Source of the DNA: Phycisphaerae bacterium
GTDB taxonomy: Bacteria > Chloroflexota > Anaerolineae > 4572-78 > J111
Direction: 5' to 3'
Assembly: GCA_028285035.1 (NCBI GenBank)
Contig: JANQQF010000133.1
Span: forward strand, 83,622-147,621
DNA: 64,000 nucleotides
A program made the translations under genes and the position numbers. Below the pieces are notes generated by a model that did no database searches, was not told the origin of the DNA, and saw only the letters and a program-made list of their open reading frames with translations. Below are positions 36,835-45,483 of the stretch, piece after piece; positions within the stretch are counted from its first letter, which is position 1, and the number at the start of each line of letters is the position of its first letter.

Positions 36835-37839
36835 CTACTCCGGCATATTATATTCAATATACCATTCAGCCTCAAGCTTGGGCATCCGTGCTTCGACACG
36901 AGTGGCCCACGGGGTGGCGCGATAATTGACTGTGTCGGTAAGCACACGCATTCGGCTTACGGCAATGGTGCTGAGGAAGTGATCACGAACCGCAGCATCT
37001 GCAATGTCAAGGGCCTCACGCCACACTGCTCGACCGACGACCACCCCGCTAGCCCCAGCCGCGCAGGCGATCTCAGTTTGAAGTTGGAACGTTGGAAAAT
37101 CTACACCCGCGCTGAGCAGTACCCAAGGAATGCCTGCTGTAATATTTGATAATTCACGACAATACGTGGTCATTTTTCCTTGATCCGTTTCGTGCCGGGC
37201 CTCAGTGGGAAATTCGACCTTGAGAATGTCTGCCCCCAAGGGCACTAAACGACGCGCCGACTCCATAATAATTTCTGGCCGCTGCTGGGCGAAATCGGGA
37301 TCAGTTTTTCTTTGTTTTGAGTCGAGAGGGTAACAGATAGGTTCTAACATAAAAAGAATCTCGTGTTTTTCACATTCAGCCGCCAGGGCTTGGACCGTCG
37401 CTTCTTGTTCTGCTACGTTTGGGGCTTCCGGGTGATAATAAAGCAGCAACTTGACAGCCGCTCCCCCCATTCGCTTAATTGCACCCACACTCCAATCAGG
37501 CAACAATTCAGTATTCTCCCGCATAGCCTTGCTGCCATAGCTGGATTTTTCGCGAGCCACAGCAAAGCCAACATTGCCCGGCAAGGCCCCCGCTGTAATC
37601 ACCGGTCCGGCACTATAAAGTGGATCGAGAAGAACGCCACTTGAATGGGGTCCCAAGGCTTGGGCGATGCGAATTTTTTCGGCAGCAATCCGCTGCCAAC
37701 TGACTTCCACTTCACCCAGCGTTTGGGTCAACGCGGCCACAAAACCATCACGATGGTCAAAGGCAGCCACGGCAAACACCCCAAACTCATTGGTTAGTTG
37801 TTGCATACAGCGAATTTTGCCGAGCGAAAGAGGGGACAT
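36835..37839 (-). CDS. LacD/YihT-type class I aldolase
   Basis: A 334-aa TIM-barrel aldolase of the tagatose-1,6-bisphosphate/sulfofructose-phosphate aldolase family. The Schiff-base lysine is predicted at K207 (ADILKVEFP); FAVAAFDHRDGF, VKLLLYYHP (K130) and VVVGRAVW are family segments. In this inositol operon it is a candidate for cleaving 2-deoxy-5-keto-gluconate 6-phosphate to DHAP and malonate semialdehyde, in parallel with the class II enzyme at 51494; LacD-like action on another ketose phosphate is the alternative. GGAG lies 8 bases before the ATG. Confidence 0.85.
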   Translation of the reverse strand: MSPLSLGKIRCMQQLTNEFGVFAVAAFDHRDGFVAALTQTLGEVEVSWQRIAAEKIRIAQALGPHSSGVLLDPLYSAGPVITAGALPGNVGFAVAREKSSYGSKAMRENTELLPDWSVGAIKRMGGAAVKLLLYYHPEAPNVAEQEATVQALAAECEKHEILFMLEPICYPLDSKQRKTDPDFAQQRPEIIMESARRLVPLGADILKVEFPTEARHETDQGKMTTYCRELSNITAGIPWVLLSAGVDFPTFQLQTEIACAAGASGVVVGRAVWREALDIADAAVRDHFLSTIAVSRMRVLTDTVNYRATPWATRVEARMPKLEAEWYIEYNMPE

Positions 37840-37902
37840 AGAAATTCTCCAGCTAATAGATTTGGAATTTTAACCGTATGGATAATGAATATTTTGGTGT
37901 AT

Positions 37903-38048
37903 ACAGTAAATGGTAAACAGTAATTGATTATTATTTACTCGGACATAGAAGACTAAACCAAAGTTCTGTCCTGTGAACGGCTGTAAAGCGCTGGGAAAGT
38001 TATGATTGGGTCAGAAAGTCATTTACCATTTACCAATTACTAATTACC
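37903..38048. repeat. Heptad repeats with inverted arms
   Basis: Left: ACAGTAA ATGGTAA ACAGTAA (37903-37923). Right: ATTTACC ATTTACC AATTACT AATTACC (38021-38048), the reverse complement type. They bracket about 97 bases with no gene, between the aldolase and iolE genes. Confidence 0.75.
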
Positions 38049-38053
38049 AGCTT

Positions 38054-38992
38054 TTAGAGTCCAATTGAGGCCAGATACGCTCGATTGCGACGGGCACTTT
38101 CTTTAGGTTTCCCCATCCCAGGTAGAACATCCTGCTCAACCAGAATACCTCCATTATAATCATTTTCACGAAGCCAGGTCAAGACGGCGGGAAAATCAAC
38201 ACAACCCTGCCCCAACTCACAAAAGACGCCTTGACCAACAGACTCAAAGTAATCCCACTCATTTTGCCGAGACTGGGCAGCGATTTGAGCATGGCAATCT
38301 TTGAAATGCACATACCATATTCGCTGGGCAAAGCGATCAAGCCCATCGATAACTTGATCACACCCAGTTACCCCTGCCCCAAACACATAGTGCCCAGTGT
38401 CATAGGCTAAGCCCAACAGGTCAGGATCCGTTAAATCGAGCAGGCGGGCAATCTCATCAGGCGTTTCTACATACCCCGCGCAGTGATGGTGGAATACGGT
38501 ACGAAGCCCAGCCTCATCTCGTACTGCTTTTGCGATTTGATTGGCTCCTGTCGCAAACACCTGCCAGTTTTGTTCACTCAAACCTAGTTCCGAGGTGATC
38601 CGGCCCGCCTGTTTTGTTCGTGTCGGATTGGAACCGTTTTTATCAGCCAAAACCAGAAATGGCTGACGAGGCTGCCCAACACTGACGGCTGCCATCAACT
38701 TAGCAATTTTAACCGTTCGCGCTATGCCTTCATCGTGGGCCGCAGGATTAACTAAATTAACATCAACAAAATCACCCCACATTTCGACCTTGCGTTGTTC
38801 TAGCTCTGCTTTAAGGGCCTCTGCCTCTGTCGGCATAAAGCCCCAGTCCCCCAACTCGGTTCCGGTGTATCCCGTTTCGACTAGTTCATCCAACATTTGC
38901 GCATAGCCAATCCGCTCACCAGCTAATCCTTCAAACTCAAGGGTGCCCCACGAGCAAGGCCCATTTCCAACTAAAAATTGTTTGTTTGACAT
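38054..38992 (-). CDS. iolE: Inosose dehydratase-like sugar isomerase/epimerase (copy 1)
   Basis: A 312-aa AP-endonuclease-2-type TIM barrel. The start is ATG 38992, since TTGGAG (which begins an upstream in-frame TTG) is really its ribosome site. Typical IolE segments: [52 protein letters not shown] and EQDVLPGMG; the conserved Glu, Asp and His residues are metal ligands. It dehydrates 2-keto-myo-inositol in the pathway. A second copy lies at 53380. Confidence 0.9.
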   Translation of the reverse strand: MSNKQFLVGNGPCSWGTLEFEGLAGERIGYAQMLDELVETGYTGTELGDWGFMPTEAEALKAELEQRKVEMWGDFVDVNLVNPAAHDEGIARTVKIAKLMAAVSVGQPRQPFLVLADKNGSNPTRTKQAGRITSELGLSEQNWQVFATGANQIAKAVRDEAGLRTVFHHHCAGYVETPDEIARLLDLTDPDLLGLAYDTGHYVFGAGVTGCDQVIDGLDRFAQRIWYVHFKDCHAQIAAQSRQNEWDYFESVGQGVFCELGQGCVDFPAVLTWLRENDYNGGILVEQDVLPGMGKPKESARRNRAYLASIGL

Positions 38993-39007
38993 CTTTGTCT
39001 CCAATTC

Positions 39008-39160
39008 AGGGTAACAGGGTCACAAAGTCATAGGGAGCAAAGTGAAAATTGATGTGATGCTTTGCGTCACGCCAATGGTATCAACGCAGAGCATTGGCAC
39101 CAGTCTCGGATTGCCTTTTACCTTGCTTCCTTGCGACCCTGCTTCCTTGTTACCTTGTCT
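39008..39160. repeat. Octad repeats with inverted arms after iolA
   Basis: Left: AGGGTAAC AGGGTCAC AAAGTCAT AGGGAGCA (39008-39039). Right: CCTTGCTT CCTTGCGA CCCTGCTT CCTTGTTA CCTTGTCT (39121-39160), whose last unit contains the iolA stop codon. The arms are complementary in type. A short dispersed repeat lies between them. Confidence 0.75.
39082..39097. repeat. Short dispersed repeat, copy 2
   Basis: CAACGCAGAGCATTGG, identical to 28517-28532. Here it sits in a larger inverted repeat GCCAATG (39071-39077)/CATTGGC (39092-39098). Confidence 0.7.
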
Positions 39161-40634
39161 AAAATTGACGGCTCCACTCTTTGGGCCAGCGTTCAACAAC
39201 AACTTTGGTTTCGGTGTAAAATTCAACACCATGTTGTCCTTGGGCATGTAGATCGCCAAAGAAGCTTTCGCGCCACCCACTAAAAGGGAAGTAGGCCATT
39301 GGCGCAGCAACGCCGATGTTAATTCCAATATTACCTGCATTTGCCTCATAACGAAACTGTCGAGCGACCGCCCCACTGCTCGTGAATATACAGGCCATAT
39401 TGCCAAAGCTTCGATTATTGACGATGTCGATTGCCTCATCAACGATGTCTGCTCGCATGACGCTTAGAACCGGTCCAAAAATTTCGGTATGGGCAATCTC
39501 ACTGTTCGGATTGACGCGATCCAGAATGGTAGGATGAACAAAGTAACCGTTTTCATAACCGTTGACTGATTTTCCGCGACCATCTACTAAAATGTCAGCC
39601 CCAGCTTGCCCCCCTTGCTCAATTAAACCTTCAATCCGGCTTTTGCTTTCAGCGGTAATAACTGGCCCCATCTGGGTGCTCTCATCAAGTCCATACCCTA
39701 CTTGTCGACTGCTGGCTGCATCGGCCATCTGCTCCACAAAAGAGTCTTGTGCTTCACCGACAGCTACTGCGACAGAGGCAGCTAAACACCGTTGTCCGGC
39801 GCAGCCGAAGGCAGAGTCAGCCATAATTTTGGTGGTCATTTCCATATCCGCATCGGGCATGATGACTACCGGATTTTTTGCCCCACCTTGACACTGAGCA
39901 CGCTTGCCGTTTGCGGCTGCTCGGCTGTAAACATATTTTGCCACTGGGGTTGAGCCAACAAAGCTGATGGCACGGACACCAGGGTGGTCCAGAAGTGCGT
40001 CGACCGTTTCTTTCCCGCCGTGCACTAGCTGCAAGACGCCTTGTGGAAAACCAGCTTGTTCAATAACCTCAAACAATTTGGCGCTGGTCATGGGCACTTT
40101 TTCGCTGGACTTCAAAATAAAACAGTTGCCTGTCGCGACAGCGTAGGGAAGGAACCAGAGCGGGATCATCCCTGGAAAGTTGAAGGGCGTGATAGCGGCG
40201 ACCACACCGAGTGGTTGGCGATACATATGCTCATCAATGCCTCGGGCAATGTCTTCGTTGTTGTACCCTTGCATTAGGCTGGGGATGCCACAGGCCACTT
40301 CTACATTTTCGATACCCCGCTGCATTTCACCCATACTTTCGCCAAAGGTCTTGCCACACTCATTGGTAATCACTTGGGCAATTTCTTCTTTATTTTCATC
40401 CAGCAATGCTTTGAGACGAAATAGCGGTTGAATTCGCTCTCCAGCAGGGGTGCGACGCCATTCTAAAAAAGCCGTTTGCGCGGCTTGTACCGCCGCTTCG
40501 ACCTCTGCTCCTGGTGAGAGCGGCACTTGGCTGAGGACTTGGGCCGTGGCTGGGTTCATAACATCAAGGTATTCCCCTGTGCCAGAGTGCTGCCACTGAC
40601 CATCAACAAAGTTGAGTAATTGATGAGTGCTCAT
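39159..40634 (-). CDS. iolA: Methylmalonate-semialdehyde dehydrogenase (CoA-acylating)
   Basis: A 491-aa ALDH-superfamily enzyme converting malonate (or methylmalonate) semialdehyde to acetyl-CoA (or propionyl-CoA), the last iol step. Segments: [51 protein letters not shown], catalytic C283 in [20 protein letters not shown]. There is no conserved catalytic Glu, as usual for MMSDH. ATG has AAGGAG 8 bases upstream. First gene of a unit that continues to iolE, the class I aldolase and thuA; its upstream region carries the shared palindrome. Confidence 0.93.
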   Translation of the reverse strand: MSTHQLLNFVDGQWQHSGTGEYLDVMNPATAQVLSQVPLSPGAEVEAAVQAAQTAFLEWRRTPAGERIQPLFRLKALLDENKEEIAQVITNECGKTFGESMGEMQRGIENVEVACGIPSLMQGYNNEDIARGIDEHMYRQPLGVVAAITPFNFPGMIPLWFLPYAVATGNCFILKSSEKVPMTSAKLFEVIEQAGFPQGVLQLVHGGKETVDALLDHPGVRAISFVGSTPVAKYVYSRAAANGKRAQCQGGAKNPVVIMPDADMEMTTKIMADSAFGCAGQRCLAASVAVAVGEAQDSFVEQMADAASSRQVGYGLDESTQMGPVITAESKSRIEGLIEQGGQAGADILVDGRGKSVNGYENGYFVHPTILDRVNPNSEIAHTEIFGPVLSVMRADIVDEAIDIVNNRSFGNMACIFTSSGAVARQFRYEANAGNIGINIGVAAPMAYFPFSGWRESFFGDLHAQGQHGVEFYTETKVVVERWPKEWSRQF

Positions 40635-40671
40635 TAGAATGCTCCTTTATGTTTGTGGTAATAAAATTTTT

Positions 40672-40685
40672 TGCACACGTGTGCA
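40672..40685. promoter_or_regulatory. Shared operator TGCACACGTGTGCA upstream of iolA
   Basis: Perfect 14-base palindrome 37 bases before the iolA ATG. It is identical to those at 45219 and 57636. It has the CG-centred form typical of LacI-family operators. Promoter boxes around it are not clear. Confidence 0.85.
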
Positions 40686-40697
40686 GTGAAAGTTTAG

Positions 40698-40734
40698 AAA
40701 AAAGCGTAACCTGGTAGAGATTTAAGGTTTACGC
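40698..40734 (-). terminator. Terminator of the iolB-iolC unit
   Basis: On the minus strand, GCGTAAACCT (40734-40725) pairs with AGGTTACGC (40712-40704) with one bulged A, followed by TTTTTT (40703-40698). It ends the transcript coming from 45162 before the iolA promoter. Confidence 0.8.
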
Positions 40735-40749
40735 TCAATTTTTTGTGTA

Positions 40750-40803
40750 GCCGAGATTGGAAATCTCGGCATACGTTCCAAGAGCGAGATTGGAAACCTC
40801 GAC
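40750..40803. repeat. Two tandem hairpin repeats of the GAGATTGGAAA type
   Basis: GCCGAGATTGGAAATCTCGG (40750-40769, extending one base to C) is a stem-loop with GCCGAGAT/ATCTCGGC arms. GCGAGATTGGAAACCTCGAC (40784-40803) is a second, imperfect copy 13 bases further. Confidence 0.8.
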
Positions 40804-40834
40804 TACTCCAAATAGTAGATGACGGTTTTGGTAT

Positions 40835-41470
40835 TCAACCCACTCTCTTAAAAATATAGGCACTTCCTGATTTTTTGTACCCAATCCCTCGTCCAATTTT
40901 CTCCAAATATGACTTTGTAATTTCGATCTTTGTCGATTTTGGGATGAAATATTCATCTAGATTGTTTTCAACCAAACGATATTGCCCCGACCGATGATTG
41001 ACCACCCCTACCAGATCATAATCCTCATCTAACCAAGCCATACTCGCATCCCCGTGACTGTTATTTACAAGTAATAGCCCGCCGATTTTGAGATATTTTT
41101 TGCAAGGTTGTGAGACAAATCCAGCATATTGGGAGATTAATAGATCAAAAGAACCTTCTGGTGCTGGAAAGGTTTTATAATAATCTGTGGCGTAAAATGT
41201 GACCTTCGGCTCCTCAGAATAACGTTTGTGTTTGGTAATAAATGTTAAAAGATTAGGATCATTGAAAAACTTTTTGCCCCGTTTATCCATTTCAACATAC
41301 GTTGTAGTAGGATAGAAGAAGGAAGGGGTGATGTGAACAAAACACCCCGGATATAGGGCACTCATTATCCCATACCTGTCGGCCAAAAGCTCAAACAGCC
41401 CTAATCGCTCATCATTTTTAGCAACGTGATACTGCTGATAGAGTTGCATTAGAAAATCAGAGGCCTCCAT
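40835..41470 (-). CDS. Hypothetical protein, possible methyltransferase-like fold
   Basis: About 211 aa from ATG 41470, which overlaps the iolC end by 14 bases; ATG 41449 is an alternative. It is not a clear family member. The order of segments looks Rossmann/methyltransferase-like: GIMSALYPGCFVHITPSFF, TTYVEMDKRGKKFF (acidic residue after a strand), VTFYATDYYKTF and FDLLISQYAGFVSQPCKKYL followed by GGLLLVNNSHGD. The glycine-rich SAM loop is missing or replaced by ALYPGC. No inositol role is evident; it may be a passenger at the end of the unit. Confidence 0.65.
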   Translation of the reverse strand: MEASDFLMQLYQQYHVAKNDERLGLFELLADRYGIMSALYPGCFVHITPSFFYPTTTYVEMDKRGKKFFNDPNLLTFITKHKRYSEEPKVTFYATDYYKTFPAPEGSFDLLISQYAGFVSQPCKKYLKIGGLLLVNNSHGDASMAWLDEDYDLVGVVNHRSGQYRLVENNLDEYFIPKSTKIEITKSYLEKIGRGIGYKKSGSAYIFKRVG

Positions 41471-42488
41471 ATCCTTCAACGAACTGCTCAATTTCAGACA
41501 TTGTCGGCATAAAATTGGCGCAGCCATGCTTGGTTACAACAATCGCCCCACAGGCATTCGCCAAACGAGCCGATTTGTACCAGCCCCAATCGTTGACATA
41601 GCCGTAGAGGAAACCTGAGGCAAAGGCATCACCGGCTCCGAGAATGTTGTACACGTCTACAGGGAATCCAGCCGCATCAATTTGCTCGACTGTGCCATCT
41701 TCCTGCTTAACGTGAACCCGCACCCCATCGGCCCCTAATTTTTGCAATAAGACCCGTGGACCCAATGATAGAAGCGTAGCGATGGCCTGGTTGACATCTC
41801 CCTCAACTTTTGTGTCAGACACTTGCGAGTCAGTGATACGCATTTGGCTTGTGTCAAGGAGCAAGGCTGCATTAAGTTCATCTTCGGTGCCGATGACGAT
41901 GTCTACCAGCGGTAAGACACTGCGGACGGCTACGCCAAACGCACGCGGGTCGTGCCACTGGTCGGGTCGAAAATCAATATCAAGGACCACCTCTGTGCCT
42001 GATTGTCGAGCCAGTTCAGCCGCAAACATGGTGGCGCTACGGCTTGGTTCTTTGCTCAGATTGGTGCCCGCAAATTGGAAGATTTTGCTCTCGGCCACCG
42101 GTGAGCCGAGGACATCATCAATTGTCAGTTCAATGTCCGCGCAGTTGTCCCGATAGAAAACCAACGGGAATTTATTTGGCGGCTCAATACCTAACACCAC
42201 CGCACTTGTCCGATGCTCGGGTTTGCGAGGAATAAACTTCGTTTCCACACCCTCATTGTTGAGAAAGTTGAGAATAAAATCACCAACCGGATCGTCACCG
42301 ACTCCAGTTAACAAGGCCGACTTTAAGCCCAGCCGACGTGTTCCTACACTAATATTTGTCGGTGATCCACCAATATATGCCGCAAAGCTACCAATGTCTT
42401 CAAACGGTGAGCCAACATCATTCGAATATAAATCGATGGAGGAACGACCCATGTGGAGGGTGTCGTAGGGGAGGGGGTTAGTGGGCAT
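41457..42488 (-). CDS. iolC: 5-dehydro-2-deoxygluconokinase (PfkB family), copy 1
   Basis: A 343-aa sugar kinase that phosphorylates 2-deoxy-5-keto-gluconate. PfkB signatures are GGSPTNISVGTRRLGL near the N-terminus and NILGAGDAFASGFLYG, with the catalytic Asp of GAGD, near the C-terminus. ATG 42488 is chosen because CAGGAGG lies 7 bases before it. Heptad repeats lie immediately upstream of this ribosome site. A second copy is encoded at 52354. Confidence 0.9.
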   Translation of the reverse strand: MPTNPLPYDTLHMGRSSIDLYSNDVGSPFEDIGSFAAYIGGSPTNISVGTRRLGLKSALLTGVGDDPVGDFILNFLNNEGVETKFIPRKPEHRTSAVVLGIEPPNKFPLVFYRDNCADIELTIDDVLGSPVAESKIFQFAGTNLSKEPSRSATMFAAELARQSGTEVVLDIDFRPDQWHDPRAFGVAVRSVLPLVDIVIGTEDELNAALLLDTSQMRITDSQVSDTKVEGDVNQAIATLLSLGPRVLLQKLGADGVRVHVKQEDGTVEQIDAAGFPVDVYNILGAGDAFASGFLYGYVNDWGWYKSARLANACGAIVVTKHGCANFMPTMSEIEQFVEGYGGL

Positions 42489-42512
42489 TGGGGGCCTCCT
42501 GATAAATTGCAA

Positions 42513-42540
42513 GTGATGCGTGATGCGTGATGCGTGATAG
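42513..42540. repeat. Direct heptad array GTGATGC x4
   Basis: GTGATGC three times and GTGATAG once. Together with the inverted-type array at 43073 it flanks the four-helix-bundle gene. Confidence 0.85.
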
Positions 42541-42550
42541 ATAAGTAAAT

Positions 42551-43027
42551 TTAATGTTCTGATATCGGGGCATTTTGTAGAAGATTTGATAAAGGTTTTG
42601 TTTCATAAGATATATCCTCCTCTTTAATATATTTTCCTCGAGATTTAGGCACCATTTTTAATAATAAGCGAATGATTTGGGCTAATAAATCTATACGGTG
42701 ATTTGTCACCTCATTACCAAGAATATGCCGAGCTTTGAAATACCAATCTCGTGCTTCACGAGCAGATCCGAGGGCATATTCATAGAATCGGGCTTGATCT
42801 TTACCTGATGCTCGACTGTACCCTTCACTAATATTTGCACTAATGCTACCAGTAGATCGATATAACTGGTCAGACAATGATAGAGTACGACGGTCTTTAC
42901 TCAATTTTGAAACATCATGCCAAGCTAAATCACTTAAAAATAAAGCGATACGATAAACTTCTGCACGCCAAAGTGTATCATTTATTATGACTTGCGGAAC
43001 TTCCGCCAACCATTCTGGATAATTCAT
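42551..43027 (-). CDS. Four-helix-bundle protein (S23/IVS family)
   Basis: A 158-aa protein of the TIGR02436-type four helix bundle family first found in 23S rRNA intervening sequences. Signature segments: DQLYRSTGSISANISEGYSR, KDQARFYEYALGSAREARDW and a C-terminal helix with LLKMVPK. Related bundles (Avd) assist diversity-generating retroelements, but no reverse transcriptase is near. Function unknown. It splits iolB from iolC and is bracketed by heptad repeats of opposite orientation, which suggests insertion. Confidence 0.88.
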   Translation of the reverse strand: MNYPEWLAEVPQVIINDTLWRAEVYRIALFLSDLAWHDVSKLSKDRRTLSLSDQLYRSTGSISANISEGYSRASGKDQARFYEYALGSAREARDWYFKARHILGNEVTNHRIDLLAQIIRLLLKMVPKSRGKYIKEEDISYETKPLSNLLQNAPISEH

Positions 43028-43072
43028 TTTTGTTATGCCTTGTAGCTTGTTTATGTACAGAGTCTAGTCAGG

Positions 43073-43090
43073 CACCACGTATCACGCATT
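43073..43090. repeat. Heptad repeat, inverted relative to 42513
   Basis: ACCACGTATCACGCATTA region; its reverse complement reads GTAATGC GTGATAC GTGGT, the same family as the array at 42513-42540. Confidence 0.75.
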
Positions 43091-43093
43091 ACT

Positions 43094-43990
43094 TTAAAAG
43101 AGCGGCAGTCTCTCATCCATCCCCCCATACTCCTCCTTCACCCACGTATACTTCGGATCATCCTGATTGGCCAGACTTTGAGCTGACCCGGCCAGGACGT
43201 TGAGATAGTAGGTGGTGTAGCCAGGGGCGCTGACGACAGGGTGGTAGCCTTCGGGCACGAGAACGGCGGCGTTGTTGGTAGCGCGAACAAGGGCGTCGAT
43301 GGGCTTGCCTGCTTGGTGGAGCGGCGAATTTGCGTCGGTGTAGATGCGCTGGTAGGCATAGCCTTCGGGCTTGTCGATTTTGTAGAAATATACCTCTTCC
43401 AGGTCAGCCTCGATTAAGTTGCCCTCATCATCCTCGATATGAACATCGTGCTTATGGGGCGGATAGCTACTCCAGTTCCCACTGGGGGTGTAGACCTCAA
43501 CCAGCACGAGCCGATGGACAGGGGAGCCGGGAGGAATGGGATCGACGATTTGGCGGGTAACGTTGTCACCACCGCGTAGATTATTGGGCATTTCTTCGGG
43601 CTTGATCAGCCAAGGCTCATGATCTTCATCCGTTGGCACCCAAGTGACGGCGAATTCGCTGTCACGTTCAGCGTTGATCGTAAACTCAGTGTGACGAGGC
43701 AGGTACAATGTATAACTCGCACTTTTGAACACACTTTCTCGTTCCATCCCGGACCATTCGCCGCGGTTAGAACTGACACTAATGGCTCCATTGAATAGCA
43801 CAATAGCTAACTCATTTTCGCCGGAATTGAAGGACCAACTGTTGCCCCCAGACAAACGCCGAGCTTGAAATGAAATATAATCCCACCCTGCGTCTTCTGG
43901 CGTGACAGAGAGAATTAAATCAGGATCGTTAGAATTGACTATAGGTAAAACCAGAATATTGTCGGACGTGTATTGCATCATTGACCTCAT
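43094..43990 (-). CDS. iolB: 5-deoxy-glucuronate isomerase
   Basis: A 298-aa bicupin that isomerises 5-deoxy-glucuronate to 2-deoxy-5-keto-gluconate. Family segments: [30 protein letters not shown] (metal histidines in PPHKHD), [23 protein letters not shown]. The ATG at 43990 overlaps the stop of the upstream dehydrogenase (ATGA); ATG 43978 is an alternative with GAGG at better spacing. Second gene of its unit. Confidence 0.93.
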   Translation of the reverse strand: MRSMMQYTSDNILVLPIVNSNDPDLILSVTPEDAGWDYISFQARRLSGGNSWSFNSGENELAIVLFNGAISVSSNRGEWSGMERESVFKSASYTLYLPRHTEFTINAERDSEFAVTWVPTDEDHEPWLIKPEEMPNNLRGGDNVTRQIVDPIPPGSPVHRLVLVEVYTPSGNWSSYPPHKHDVHIEDDEGNLIEADLEEVYFYKIDKPEGYAYQRIYTDANSPLHQAGKPIDALVRATNNAAVLVPEGYHPVVSAPGYTTYYLNVLAGSAQSLANQDDPKYTWVKEEYGGMDERLPLF

Positions 43991-45162
43991 TCAGTGATTT
44001 TGATTGACTCAACAGTTTCCCAGCGCTCCGACTCCCACGAGCGCTCAATGGCCGTTTGTACATTTGCCACAGCTAGAGCGTCCTGAAAACCGGGCGAGCT
44101 TTGCTTCCCTTCAGCCACGGATTTTAGGAATTCGTAGGCTTCTACAACCTTTAGGTCTTCATAACCAACGCCAATTCCAGGACCAGGATTAAATCGGGCG
44201 TGATACGGGTGGGCTGGGCCCCCAAGGATTGTGCGATAGCCATCCTCGGCGTCATCTGCACTGCGGAATTGCACTTCTAGCTCGTTCATGCGCTCGAAAT
44301 TCCATTTGATGGCTCCCTCAGTGCCATGGATTTCGAAAGTGTATTCGGCTTTGGGGCCGTTAATCACCCGGCATATCTCCATCGTGCCCTGAACGCCATT
44401 CTCAAAGCGAACTAACGCGCCAACATAATCTTCATTGGTCACTTCGCCCATTGGATCATTTGGACCACCGACACTGAAGTGCGTGCCACTGGCTTGGGGG
44501 AGGGGGCGTTCACGAATAAAGGTTTCTTTGTTACCGATGATTTTTTCAATAGGACCGGCAATAAAGTGAGCAGTATCAATGGCGTGTGATCCCAAATCGC
44601 CCAAAATACCCAAGCCGTTTTCGCGTAGAAAGCGCCACGATAAAACGCCATAGGGATCACTGGCATAGCACGCTACATAACGACTACGATAGTGGGTCAG
44701 TCGGCCTAGCCGGCCTTCATCAACGAGCTGCTTGGCATATTGAACCATCGGCGGCCAGCGATAATTGTACCCCACAAAGCTGAGGACGCCTGCCTGTCGA
44801 GCTGCATATTCACATTGAGCTGTTTCTTCGGGGTCTTTGCCAACAGGTTTTTCACAGAGAATGTGCTTTCCTGCGGCCGCGGCGGCCTGAACCATTTCCA
44901 AATGAAGACCATTGGGGGCTGCAATATTCACCACTTCAATGTCAGGATTAGCAATCACATCCTGCCAATGTGTGGTATGTTGTTCAAACCCAAAACGCTC
45001 TTGAGCCTTTTGGACCCGTTCTGGAACATTGTCAGAACACATAATCAAATGGGGTTGAATATCACTCTCATAAAAGCGATCACGAATTTCTCGATAGGAC
45101 CGGCTGTGAACCTCACCCATCCAGCCCATTCCAATTACCCCAATGCCAATTTTACGCGGCAT
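43987..45162 (-). CDS. Gfo/Idh/MocA-family oxidoreductase (inositol locus, copy A)
   Basis: A 391-aa NAD(P)-dependent dehydrogenase. ATG 45162 has AAGGAGG 6 bases upstream; longer in-frame starts are rejected. Rossmann start [18 protein letters not shown], and the catalytic region [14 protein letters not shown] has the EKP lysine. It is about 50 residues longer than a typical IolG and is closely similar in layout to the product at 57722. The substrate is probably an inositol isomer or an oxidised inositol. First gene of its unit. Confidence 0.88.
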   Translation of the reverse strand: MPRKIGIGVIGMGWMGEVHSRSYREIRDRFYESDIQPHLIMCSDNVPERVQKAQERFGFEQHTTHWQDVIANPDIEVVNIAAPNGLHLEMVQAAAAAGKHILCEKPVGKDPEETAQCEYAARQAGVLSFVGYNYRWPPMVQYAKQLVDEGRLGRLTHYRSRYVACYASDPYGVLSWRFLRENGLGILGDLGSHAIDTAHFIAGPIEKIIGNKETFIRERPLPQASGTHFSVGGPNDPMGEVTNEDYVGALVRFENGVQGTMEICRVINGPKAEYTFEIHGTEGAIKWNFERMNELEVQFRSADDAEDGYRTILGGPAHPYHARFNPGPGIGVGYEDLKVVEAYEFLKSVAEGKQSSPGFQDALAVANVQTAIERSWESERWETVESIKITE

Positions 45163-45218
45163 CTTTGCCTCCTTGGTTTGATGTGTAAGTATGATTAGGG
45201 AATGATTGTTACTTGCTC

Positions 45219-45273
45219 TGCACACGTGTGCATAAAGGGTTGCAAGTATATAGGTTATTGTAGAATTTGTCAA
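45219..45273 (-). promoter_or_regulatory. Promoter and shared operator of the dehydrogenase-iolB-iolC unit
   Basis: On the minus strand, TTGACA (45273-45268), 17-base spacer, TATACT (45250-45245). The palindrome TGCACACGTGTGCA (45219-45232) starts about 6 bases past the expected transcription start. Binding there would block the initiating polymerase. Confidence 0.85.
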
Positions 45274-45412
45274 CTATCAGGGCAAGTCTTACTATGATAC
45301 ATAAATTCAGTGGATTTGGTAAGATGTTGATATATAGCCTTATTGGAAATGCAAGCATCTTATTTCAACACTCCTCAATTTTAATAACAATGCAGACATC
45401 CATTATTCGTGC

Positions 45413-45418
45413 TATAAT
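45413..45418 (+). promoter_or_regulatory. Possible -10 box for the propeller-phosphatase receptor
   Basis: TATAAT in an AT-rich divergent intergenic region, 65 bases before the preferred ATG. No good -35 hexamer is seen. Confidence 0.35.
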
Positions 45419-45483
45419 TAAATCGATTATTACCTTTTCCTCACTTTATTATCCATTATTTCTTGATTATACTTGTAGAAGTA

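Noticed and set aside
39076..39091. TGGTATCAACGCAGAG matches 16 bases of a widely used cDNA template-switch adapter
   Set aside because: The core CAACGCAGAGCATTGG recurs at 28517 with different flanks and lies inside natural inverted repeats, so it is most simply genomic sequence and not adapter contamination.
42551..43027. Avd-like accessory gene of a diversity-generating retroelement
   Set aside because: No reverse transcriptase, template repeat or variable repeat is seen nearby; the protein fits the stand-alone IVS four-helix-bundle family.
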